DNA from: Microvelia longipes
Lineage: Eukaryota; Arthropoda; Insecta; Hemiptera; Veliidae
NCBI GenBank assembly: GCA_018340805.1
Contig: JACMZG010001908.1
Span: 49,502,441-49,566,440, forward strand
DNA: 64,000 nucleotides
Direction of reading: 5' to 3'
In this document: piece after piece, positions 43,111-53,226 of the stretch
Layout of the letters: each line of letters starts with the position of its first letter
Numbering within the stretch: position 1 is the first letter of the stretch
Program-made: the position numbers and the translations under genes
Notes under the pieces: generated by a model
The model's input: the letters and a program-made list of their open reading frames with translations, nothing else
Databases searched by the model: none
Told to the model about the DNA's origin: nothing

Positions 43111-44170
43111 AAATTGAGCAAGCAATTAAGATAAGCTCATACTCCCAATTATGGGTCAGAATGTTAAAATCATATCATTTAGTTACTTCAAAACTTCTTA
43201 TTTCATTTTCAATTGTGTCAGCATTCTTACATGCTGGTTACAGACAACGCTATGAGAGAGAGGGTAGACTTTATGTCTAAGTAGGGATTGTCAGGGATGT
43301 AGAGGGAGAAGTTCGACATTAGGTTTTTGGGGCACAATACCCATTAGAATGGTTCTGACTCCTCCTGGGTGATAACTTCCCATCTTAAGGTAAGATCACA
43401 TAATCGCATCTGTCCGTTTATACTTAGGTAACTTGTAGTTACCGTACCCATATAACACTTAGTTGGGTTCCCTTCAGGGATCCGACCAATTATGTACCCA
43501 TGTAATATTATCTGTCTTTTAGTATAATTAATATGATAATATACATTATTTCATATCCTTAACAACTTTGTTCTTATTTCTGAATATGTCCTATTCAAGA
43601 TCCCACGTGCAGGTGTTATTCATCTACTTGTTTGGAGCTGAATCGCCTGTTTCACTGACAAAACACTGATTTATCTAAATATTTTCTTTCTACAATTAAA
43701 ACCAATTTTAACTAAAATTGCAAGACTGAATAAGATGTTTTCATCATCTTGTAATAATTATAATAACATAGAAAAATAAGAAGAATGTCATGGTAAACAG
43801 AGTTAGTTTCAAAGCTAACGCTTGATACCAGCACCTAACCCTTTCTCTGACGCTTTTGTATACCATCTGACATTCTATACCTAATATATTCTTTGGTATA
43901 AGTATGAATAATCTTAAAACGTAATCATCACTTTATAAGTTTAACAAGTAAAAAGTACTTAGAAGTAAATATTGAAACAGATAAGATTTATTAACAAAAT
44001 AGAAATTTAATTTTCCCAACATTAAATTTCGTTCATTTAATTATGAACGAATTGTTTATGATTTAAAAAAATATGCAATTTGTTTAAATCCAATGACGGA
44101 CCAAGCAGATCCAATTTCTCTCTAACCCGAGTAGAAAGGATCTCCAATCGATGAGTTCATGTGCTCCGAG

Positions 44171-44330
44171 TTATTCTGGATTGCAATTAATTATTACACA
44201 TAGCTTACTGGATAGTTTCGATCTTGCAATGGTCAGAGCATCGACACCTCTGTCCAGAGATATTGTATAAGGTGGTATGGAATCAGGTAAGTTTTGATGA
44301 GTTTTTAGGAAATGTATAGCATGTTTGAAT
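44171..44330 (-). CDS. Dehydrogenase-like last exon
   Basis: Acceptor TTGTTTTTAG in phase with exon 7 (completes Glu). Encodes FKHAIHFLKTH, then SLDRGVDALTIARSKLSSK and LCVIINCNPE with TAA at 44173-44171. It aligns with the family C-terminus (HRFPLEKALEAFETFKKG...KIMLKCDP). Confidence 0.87.
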
Positions 44331-47300
44331 CTAAAAACAATATGCAAGAGAACAAATTTGCTATTCAACCAAAATAAAGAACAGTTAAAGTAATGTCATA
44401 TTACAAAATTTAATATTTAATTGTGAACTAATATTAAATTCATGTACTGAAACTTCATGAAGTTCTTCACATGGAGAACTTCATGTGTCTTATTTTTTTA
44501 TACAATTTTTTAACAATTTGCATTCAAATTTGCATCAAATTGCATTAATAAAAAATGACAATTTCTATTAAATTAAATGGGTGAAAGAAAAGAGTCTCTC
44601 CACAAAAATATTTTATTGGCAAAGCGCTTTCAACCTAGCATGAGGCCATCATCAGTGCCTTAAAGTAAAGATGAAATTAATAAAACATGACACAAATAAA
44701 ATAAAAAACCACAAATAACTACTTCTTCTTTTTAGATGGTAAAAGCTCGGTGAGCCGTGTCTTACACATGCTAGGTTGAAAGCGCTTTGCCAATAAAGTA
44801 TTTTTGTGGAGAGACTCTTTTCTTTCACCCATAATGAACGACTCCACTGGTGCTCAATTTCATCTGAATTAAATTAAATTTAATTTATGCTTAACAACCC
44901 ATTTCTTGCTTAAGGCTCCGGTTTCATGCTTTAGGGCCTAAGCAGTTACTCAATTGATAAGCACTGCTCGTAACTCATTTTGTCAGTATTTTTCAAAGGA
45001 AGTGCGCATAATTATCCAGTTGGTTATACAAAACTATGCCTCTAATGTTAGCAGTACGCACTATTGTTTGCACTAGTTTGAAGCTTATTTACTTATCTTT
45101 AAGCTTAGTCAGTTAAGGGTGGTATCTTTAAAGGTTGCGCTATCTTTAAGGTTTAAAGGGAATGCTCTAACCTTTGAAAAATACAGACAAAATGAGTAGT
45201 AGAGAGAAAGAGCAGTACTTGACAATTGAGATACTGCTTAGATTCAGCACGGAAACACGCATTTTAAATAAAATTCGCCCGACAGCGGACCACCGCGCCA
45301 GAACTATTTAGTAGTTATAAACTTATATAATGTAAAAAACTATAAAAATGTATCATTCCAACCAGGATTGTTGTTAAACACGGAAACACGCATCCAAAAG
45401 AAATTCGCCCGACATGCGGTCCACCGCGCCAGAATTATTTAAAAATATGAAGGGCAGGGTAGGGTAATACAGACTAGAGTGCCTGTATTTCATTGCATTT
45501 GCGTTCCAATGATATTGAGAATGGACCAATCATTAAGCTTAAAATCAGTTGCGTAATGACTAATTTTGCAGCCGTAAGTAGATAAAAGATATAACTAATA
45601 CTTACTCGTCTCCATAATTATCTATTTCTATGACGTGTATAAGTTTATATAAGTCATCAATAAACCTTATGTAGTTGAACTCAGAAGGGTTACTAGGATG
45701 ATCAAAAAGGACAATAGTTCCTTCTTGCCTTACCAACTAAAAAAAATCATGAAAAATGCACAACTTTAGTAAATATTTATCAATATATTCAAATATATTA
45801 CCAATATACTGCTATTTAATACAAGAACGAACATTAAAATTTAGGTGGTTTAATTTATTTAATTCCCATTAAATTATTTACTAGGTAACATAGCGTTAGA
45901 TATTTTTCTTTTTTAGGAAATCCCTAAAGTTCCGAAACAGAGATTTTTTAAAAGTGTTATGTATTATGTTATATATTTGATAAAAGTGTCTAATTTTATG
46001 ACTTTCTGATTGGCTTTCATCATTAGTGTGCCTGTTTCACGCATAACTCCATTTATCTTCACGCTAGAGAATTGAAAACTAGTACGATATCAGACTTGAA
46101 GTCTAGTTGGTTTACCGGATGATAAAAGTTTTTATAACATATATTTATGTGATCCTATTTTGCTGAGTCGTCTAAAAATTTTACAAATGGTTGATTTGAA
46201 CATTCATGTTGACATTTGATGCAAATTTACCTCTCTTAGAAACAAAAGAATCTACTAAATTACATTTTTAATACATTGACTTTGAAATTAATTTAAAAGT
46301 GAATATTGTTACACATAAATTTTACAACCTATAACTTTCAAACTTTTATTTATCGACTTCTGTCGATAAATAACATGTTTATCAAACTTTTATATAGCTA
46401 GAACTCGTGAAACATAATGAACAATGAATTTAAGTTGGCGAAATCGTCTTATTCTATGGTCTTAGTTTCTATTCATAGAAACTGAGAGCATAATCTGGGC
46501 TTTGAACCACAAACCTTCGGTACCAAAATAGTGCGCTTTCAGCGTTATTCTTGCAATTAAATAAATTATAAAAAGTTGGCTGGTACGTAATACCAAAGGT
46601 CATACTTGGTTGATGCGCTTGTGTAAGTTTACAGCTATATAATTTGTTACTTCGTTTAACAGTTATCAACTGAGATACATATTAACCTATAGTTATCTAG
46701 ATACATGAACACAAGAGCCATAGTTACAACAAGCAAACGAACCTCAGCAGCGATTAGAGCTGTAGACCAAGATTGTACAGTATCTACGACAATATCTGTT
46801 TTAGCTCCTCCTTGACAGTGCCTGACTATTTCATCAACGACAGACACAGGAGGAAACACTACTTTGGTATTAACTACAAAATCAGCCCCTAGTTTTTTCA
46901 TCTCATTAAGTAATCCACTTTGGAAATCTAAAAAATAAAGACCTACAATGTACTCAAAAAATACCTAAAAAATACTTAATTAGAAATAACACGATAAAAT
47001 AAAATTTACAATGTAATACATTTTTAATTATATCTAAGAAAAATTGGTTCAAAATCAATACATAGTAAGAGGAGCTCGCTTCTCTCGCTAGATTTTGCAT
47101 ATTTATAATAATACATCTTCTAAAGGGCTCGCTCCGCTCGCAAGATTGCGTTTAGTTACAATTGAGCATAGTAAAAAGGCACGCTTCACTCGCTATATTG
47201 CCCAAAGTTACAATAAATCATTGTAAAACATTTTGCTTTGCTCGGAAGAATGTGTAAAGTAACGATAGAGCATCATAATAAAAAGACTCGCTTCGCTCGC

Positions 47301-50300
47301 TAGATTAAGTATAGTTACAATAAATCATGGTAATAAAGGCTCGCTTCGCTTCATAATATTACATCTTCAAAAGGGCTCGCAAGATTGCGTTTAGTTACAA
47401 TGGAGCATAGTAAAAGGCTCGCTAGATTGTACGTATTTATAATGAAGCATTGTAAAAAGGGCTCGGAAGGCTCACTTCACACATCGCTAGATTGTACATA
47501 TTTATAATAATACCTTAAAAGAGCTCGCTATGCGCGCAAGATTACGAATATTAAGAATTTTATATGCCAAAAGCAGGCTTGCTTCGCTCGCTAAATTGCG
47601 TATATTTAGAATTTTATTTGCTAAAAAAGAGCTTGCTTCGCTCGCTAGATTGTAGATATTTATAATAATACATTGTTAAAAGAATTCACTTCGATATATG
47701 AAAATGTTAAATTACCGACAACAACAACATGCTTTGTTCCAAAAGAAGAAAATATTTTAACTAAACAAGCTCCAGCCATTCCAGCTCCAATTATAACAAC
47801 ACGAGATTTTCTCGAAGCTTGGCTTAGCTTATAGGCTTGAAGGCAGTAAGCAACTGTGGAGCAGTATGAACCATCTATTAAACTGACTTCTGCTGGTAAT
47901 CTAAAAACAAAGCAATTAACATTTGTCTCTTAGATGTGGAAATAATTTTTTTTTTTAATTTCTAAAACATTTTTTTACAAGTGAACCGAAAAACAATCAA
48001 ATGGTGCAATTACAACTTGAACTTGAGCACAACATTTCTAAATAAAAAACTGAGTTACAATTATACATGAAACGGTGAAATAATTTCTATCCATTTAATT
48101 ACTTCAAACAGCTAGTTACAATAAATAAACATGCTTAGTGGTGTGCTAACCATTCATTCTTTCAAAGTCCCCAAATCGTTTTGTCACTATTTGTACTAGA
48201 GACTTGAAATTATGTACATGCTCACTAAATTATGCTGATAAGTCTAACCTTTTCCGATTTTTTGTGCAAAACTGAAAAACTCTCTTTTTACTCTACATTT
48301 AAAAAAAGCTAACAGTGGAAGATATTATTCTTTAAGTTTCGATATGGAGAATATAAAATTTGGTGCGATTCTGATAAACATTGTCGCCGCTGTTTAGGAG
48401 CGTAAAATATAATTTTTGAGTAATAAAAATAAAGGTATTCGACGAAAAAAGGTGACTAGGTAAACAAGATAAAATAATGAAAATGGTGATCAAAGGTATA
48501 AAAAAATATAAATTACAACCTAAAATAACGAAAATTTCATTTTTTGTCTATGTAAGACACAAAATGCAGTGACTAGGCCACTTAAGGATATACTGCCACT
48601 AGAAAAAATACCTTGGTAGTAAATACCTACCAGTGGAAGTACATTCTTAAGTGAAAACAGAACAAGTGATTAACAAACAGAGCATTCAGTAAATTAAAAC
48701 ATTTGCTAGCCTACTACTACAGTTATTTAGCCAAGTATTATATTTTTTTACTGATAATAAGACATACTTATGACACAGGTGCCAGGGGTGAGTGAAATAT
48801 TTCTGAAGCATTCCATTTTTAGGAGGTATACCAGCATGCAGCAAATGATTGCACATTTGAATATTCCTTTCCAAGCAAGCCATACAATTACCACAGTGAA
48901 TTCTTGGCTCCAGGGCAACTTCATCTCCTGTAAAAGCAACCTTAATAATTTATCTCATGTATACATTGAATTATGAAAAATTCAAATTGAAACGACCTCA
49001 CCGCGAGGAAAATGTTTATCTGGGGGCACGGCATTGCCCTGCCAAGTTAGTGGTCACTGCTTACCATCCTTTACAGGATACATCTCAAGGCTATTTTCAC
49101 CCCCTCGCATCTTTTTAGTAAGGGGGGTAATAATCATAAAAAATATGATTTTATTATTAACTAAAAGATCTTGTTGAACCGACCCTTTCGACCGAATTTG
49201 CATTAGTTTAATTTTTATCATGTGACTTTTATACGTTATTAAAAAATAGTAAAAATCGAAGAATCAGCCTATTGATTACTTAGGTACAAGTGTATCTCTT
49301 GAAGTAAAATAAAGTATACTAAGTTTCGTTTTAATTCGTAAAGTATATCCCAGCATCAAGTAAGGTCAGTGCTTGGCTGGGACGCAGGAAACCAAACTAA
49401 CGTATTTTCTATCTAAGAAAGAACGAAACGAGTCCGAAGACGTGTTGCAGCATAAATTTGGCAATGGGTGTTGTCTGAGGACGAGCAAAGCGAGTTCGAA
49501 GTAGTGAGGATAAGCGTAGCGAATCCGATGTGGTGGGGATAATTTCCGTGGTACCCCGTACCCGATTTTCACTAATTTCCCTCGAAAATAATTTTCTCTT
49601 CCGTCTTACTTTTTTTGTTTTTCTCTGACACTAATGATGATAAGATTTAAAAGTCAGATTTGTTAATAAACAACGTATTATTTTAGAGAGTAATTTTCTA
49701 ATGTAAAACTGAGCACATCAGCTGAGCTTAATTAATCAAAATATTCATGTTATAATTTAAGATTTAGCTACCGTCGATACTTGTTGTCAACAGCAAGTAT
49801 CGACGGTAGCTGATTCTTCTAATGCTTCTTCAACATGCAGTTACAACCTAGTTGATTTGTTCGTGTTGAATGTAATGACCACCTATTGAGTTAAATACAA
49901 ACAGGAGTTTCTTATAAACAACCAATTGTCATATTATCAATAACTTAAAGTTCATTTTGATCCCATCCATTGGAAAGACAAGTCTATTATAGAAAATAGT
50001 AATAATTTTGTTTTATTAAAATAAAATTTGGAAACCCGACTTTGGGTTACCGGAAAAGGCGGAAACCGGGTTCAGAAATGGAATTTCGACTCCTTTGATT
50101 GAAATTCGGTCCTTGCCCTTCAAAACGCCTCCCCCACACCTCCGTGCGATTTCCAATAAGGTGAGGAAATCCGGAAGAAAAAAGACTGCTTTGCCGACCC
50201 CGCGACGGCCGCTATTTAATTTAGCGTATTAATATTTTCCCCGCTCAAGACCAATTTTTATGTATTAATATATATAATATATTATAATACAATATAATAT

Positions 50301-53226
50301 AATATAATATAAAAGCCAGTTTAATTATAATAAATTACTTCATTTTCCCAATAATTTTTACAGTCCTGTTATATTGAGACAAAATATTCTAAATATAGAA
50401 TTTTAAAGCTTACCTAGCCAGGTTACCCAAATATCTATCCTAACTATTTAGTATTACAGATTTTAGTTAATGGCTAATTTCTTAGCAAGCGAATTTTGAT
50501 TCGCTTGCTAAGAAGCGTTTACTTATTGCCGTTACTGCCTTTGGGCAGTAACGGCAATTTTAACTAAATAGACTGCATAGCTCGATTTTTAAAAAAGGCT
50601 TTTGGAACAAATAATATATACATTGAGTTGCTCTTTCTCTAATTATTTTACTTCATTTAATTATTGTTTAATTAATATTTACTCTCCACATCAATACTTA
50701 AAAATAATGTTTAAAATAAATAGAGACTTCATAAGAGCTTCTTCATTCTTTTATTTAAACTAAAGGCTTTTATAAAACTTTTTATTATTGTATATTAAGC
50801 AACGTTATAAAAAAAAATATTCAAACAATTGATATACACTTTAATCAAAATTTTAACATTTAAATTTTTCATACCTACTTGTAAGTCTCCAAGAACGTCA
50901 GGTCCAAGTCTTTCAACCGTACCTGTACCCAAGGAACCCAATATTACAGGTTCGTTATAATTAGTAAAGAGATGTTTTCCTCTCAATGTTCCAAGTGTGC
51001 TAACCTAAAAACAGGACATAAATTTTAAACTTTACCTCAAATTAGGAAATAAATTCAAATTGATATGAATAAAATATTGGCTAAGAATAAATGAAATTTT
51101 AGTTTGAAAATTCACTAAAGGCTTTTGCTATAGGTATTTGGATAAAGAAAGATGATCCTGGGATATAATATTTCGGACAAAAAAAGGTTAGTTCCGTAGC
51201 CAATTAACAGGAGTGCCAGTATGTAATTTGGTAGTTTCACTATGCTGACTACGAGAATGCGCTCCTGTCGTTTTTTAACAAATTACCCCTGGCACTTTAC
51301 CAATTTATCCAAGTAATTTCTTCATACAAAAACTACCAATTTCAAGTAGACACCCGTGCCGTTATATAGGAAATAATGAACAAAATGATTTTGAAATAAG
51401 AGAATGTAAATATTTTTTAATAACTAAGATACTGAGTAATGGAGTTAACTCATAAAGCCTTACAAAACACCAAAATCTCTCTACAAAATGTTTATTCTTT
51501 ACATAAACAGAGCCGGCTTTCGATCGCTCGATCATCATCAGTGCCGGTGAGATGCTATGTAAACGCCTCAATCAGACCTTCTAGACAGAGTCATGTAGCG
51601 GACTCCGTTAGATCATGTAGAGTCCGCTACATGACTCGGTCTAGAAGGTCTGATTGAGGCATTTACATAGCATCTCACCGGCACTGATGATGATCGAGCG
51701 ATCGAAAGCCGGCTCTGTCTATGTAAAGAATAAACATTTTGTGGAGAGATTTTGGTGTTTTGTATGGCTTTAATATTTTTTAAGTTAATAATAACATAGT
51801 AAAGAGGGAATTTATGGTTAAAAAGATTAGTTCCAGAACAGCGGCTATAGACCGCAGCACTGACTTCACCCTTACCTTCTGTTTGACACTCTCGTATACT
51901 TACTGACATTCTATGTATGTTATATTCTTTGCTCCTGGCATCTTATGAAGCCAAGGCTTACCGAAGATCAACAGATCTAGGCGAGCCGCGATATCCCCCG
52001 ACGCAACCTCCACTTGCTAGCCCCATCACGAGGCCTCCCGGGGGAGCGGACTCGACGCCGGGTTTAACAAATGATCGGGAGAGTCAAATGACACGGTTAG
52101 CCTGCGTGCGTAGCCTGATGAATTGACTAATGTCACAGAGTTCGGCCACTGAGAAACACATAAACCGAAGATTGAACATATTGCCGAGGTGATATCAGTG
52201 GTCGATCCTAAACTAAACACTGACTAAACCGAAAATGTGAGTTTCAGACCAGCGGCTAGAGACCGCAGCACTGGCTTCACCCCCCCCCCCCCCCCCTTCT
52301 GTTTGACGCTCTCGTATACTTTCTGACATTCTATACATCACAGTGCTTAATGATAGGGAATTATGGGTGGAATAGAATAATAATAATAGAGTGCGAATAG
52401 ATCACAGTGCCAAATGATAAGGAGTTATGGATGAAATAAAATGATAATAATGCAATGCGTGTGGAGAAGAGATGAAAAAAATAATTATAGAGTGCCTAAT
52501 GATAGAGTAATAGAGTAAGCCAACGTGGCTGTTGAGCATTGCAGAAATAGTATAACTACAAAATATTAGGAGTCGTTACATTACTTGGAGATCAGCTCTT
52601 CCTATCTGAACGTATCCCATTTTTATTAAAACCTCGTTGTCTTTGACATCTGGTGTAGGAACTGCTTCCTGAAAATTGAAATTAAAAGTTTGAAATAAAA
52701 TTACGCGTTTTAAAGTACCAATGCCACTAACCTCTCTTTGAAAGAGAGTGGCAGGTACATACTAGATGTGCGTGCAGTGGCAAAAAGTGGCACACACTTT
52801 GATATAGTGTGTGCCACTTCAGTGTCACATTCTCTGTCTAATAACTTAAGGTGGAATATAAAACAAGTTTTTTTTGTAGATCCCACACTATGTACATTTT
52901 TGATTTGATCAAAACTTTTTCAGTTTAGGTTTAACAACAAGATATATTTGTATTTTTCTTTTTAAATTATACTCGACTTAAAACAAAGGGTGTACTTTTC
53001 CACACGAAGTGTTATATTCAAAGCCGATGGAAATAAGAATAGGGACGATGAATACCATTTAGGAGATAGATTGGCTCAGAAGTTGTAAAATCAGAAAAGT
53101 CAGTAGATAAGTACTTAAACTTACTACTTCTACTTTGTTAACATCCTTTAATACCACAGCAATATTGTTTCGTGAAGGAAGAGGATCTGCAACAAAAACG
53201 GATAATACAGGTGCTGCAGATAACAT
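44171..53226 (-). CDS. Sorbitol dehydrogenase-like zinc MDR protein lacking catalytic zinc ligands
   Basis: Medium-chain dehydrogenase of the polyol (sorbitol/xylitol) dehydrogenase type, 378 codons. Exons in order on minus: 53226-53125, 52668-52585, 51004-50875, 48927-48768, 47900-47716, 46927-46743, 45736-45606, 44330-44171. All phases agree. Landmarks: NEVLIKM, VGDEVALEPRIHCGNC with structural-zinc Cys117/120/123/131, GMLQKYFTHPWHLCHKLPAEV (shown by parts across the exon join), Rossmann GAGMAG at 197-202, VVVVD with Asp221 favouring NAD. The catalytic-zinc Cys of GICGSDVH is Gly57 (QIGRADLQ), the His-Glu of LGHE is Ser86-Leu87 (LGSLG), and the Glu of LEPLS is Ser173. Normal zinc-dependent oxidation is therefore unlikely. 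Intact frame and splice sites argue for an expressed pseudoenzyme. It converges with the hexokinase-like gene. Confidence 0.87.
44620..44658 (-). ncRNA. Hammerhead-like motif
   Basis: The minus strand reads CACTGATGATGGCCT, loop, AGGTTGAAAGCGCTTTGCC, followed by AATAAA. Stem II is GGCCT/AGGTT with wobbles. It forms one side of an inverted-repeat element, 44580-44830, whose ends are GGGTGAAAGAAAAGAGTCTC and complement. Confidence 0.4.
44885..45440. mobile_element. Partial copy of the GGCGCGGTGG palindromic family
   Basis: Contains AACAACCCATTTCTTGCTTA, AAGCAGTTACTC and a complete right arm ending CCACCGCGCCAGAATTATTT. The left outer arm is missing. It lies in the last intron of the dehydrogenase-like gene. 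Confidence 0.7.
45606..45736 (-). CDS. Dehydrogenase-like exon 7
   Basis: Acceptor TTTTTTTTAG, donor GTAAGT. Encodes LVRQEGTIVLFDHPSNPSEF, matching the family's VRPGGxxVLVG strand, then a divergent segment that ends NYGD with two bases left over. Confidence 0.87.
46743..46927 (-). CDS. Dehydrogenase-like exon 6
   Basis: Acceptor ATTTTTTAG. Encodes FQSGLLNEMKKLGADFVVNT, then GGAKTDIVVDTV and WSTALIAAE. The donor GTTCGT after Glu is weak, but it gives AAE/LVRQEGTIVLF as in the family. A later GTAACT would add five residues. Confidence 0.85.
47060..47690. repeat. ~50-60-bp tandem repeat containing GCTCGCTTCGCTCGCT
   Basis: About eleven diverged copies of AAGGCTCGCTTCGCTCGCTA followed by GATTGCGTATATTTATAATA-like spacer. 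GC-rich cores alternate with AT-rich spacers. It lies immediately downstream (in gene sense) of dehydrogenase-like exon 5. Confidence 0.88.
47716..47900 (-). CDS. Dehydrogenase-like exon 5 (Rossmann start)
   Basis: Acceptor TGTTTTTAG, donor GTAATT. Encodes LPAEVSLIDGSYCSTVAY, then VVIIGAGMAGACL and KHVVVV. Gly-x-Gly-x-x-Gly is kept; the LEPLS Glu is lost. Confidence 0.93.
48768..48927 (-). CDS. Dehydrogenase-like exon 4 (structural zinc lobe)
   Basis: Acceptor CTTTTACAG, donor GTATGT. Encodes DEVALEPRIHCGNCMACLE, the complete C-x2-C-x2-C-x7-C structural-zinc array, then PPKNGMLQKYFTHP. Other open frames here, including a longer-looking one, are shadows. Confidence 0.93.
50875..51004 (-). CDS. 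Dehydrogenase-like exon 3
   Basis: Acceptor TGTTTTTAG. Donor GTATGA was chosen because only it gives the VGDEVALEP junction in phase; GTAGGT four bases earlier would break the frame. Encodes PVILGSLGTGTVERLG in place of PMVLGHEASGxVxxVG. Confidence 0.88.
51452..51768. repeat. Near-perfect ~317-bp palindrome with hammerhead-like motifs in both arms
   Basis: The left arm from ACAAAACACCAAAATCTCTC and the right arm to its complement differ at only a few bases over about 145 bp each, around a short centre (about 51605-51615). Each arm contains CTGATGA, a hairpin and GAAAGCCGGC in the sense reading outward. It sits in an intron of the dehydrogenase-like gene. Confidence 0.85.
51680..51727 (+). 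ncRNA. Hammerhead-ribozyme-like motif (type I layout)
   Basis: CTGATGA at 51684-51690, one extra T, stem II GATCG/CGATC (51692-51696 with 51699-51703), GAAA at 51704-51707, palindromic stem III GCCGGC, then TC at 51714-51715 as the expected cleavage site. Stem I pairs GGCA (51680-51683) with TGTC (51716-51719), and further out TTTACATA (51662-51669) with TATGTAAA (51720-51727). The extra T after CTGATGA departs from the consensus. The mirror copy on minus is in the other arm of the palindrome. Confidence 0.5.
52585..52668 (-). CDS. Dehydrogenase-like exon 2
   Basis: Acceptor TTTTCAG, donor GTAATG, 28 codons in phase 0. Encodes VPTPDVKDNEVLIKM and YVQIGRADLQ. The last segment replaces the family VGICGSDVH, so the catalytic-zinc Cys is Gly. 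Confidence 0.88.
53125..53226 (-). CDS. Dehydrogenase-like exon 1
   Basis: ATG at 53226-53224 opens 34 codons ending NNIAVVLKDVNKVEV before donor GTAAGT. The homologous part corresponds to the beta strand at the start of polyol dehydrogenases. The first ~19 residues are extra. An alternative acceptor (TTTTTGTTGCAG) inside would remove the first 13 codons and need another 5' exon. Confidence 0.7.

Noticed and set aside
48748..48939. Minus-strand frame with EMKLPWSQEF and a hydrophobic C-terminus
   Set aside because: Out-of-frame shadow of dehydrogenase-like exon 4, whose true frame carries the structural-zinc cysteines.
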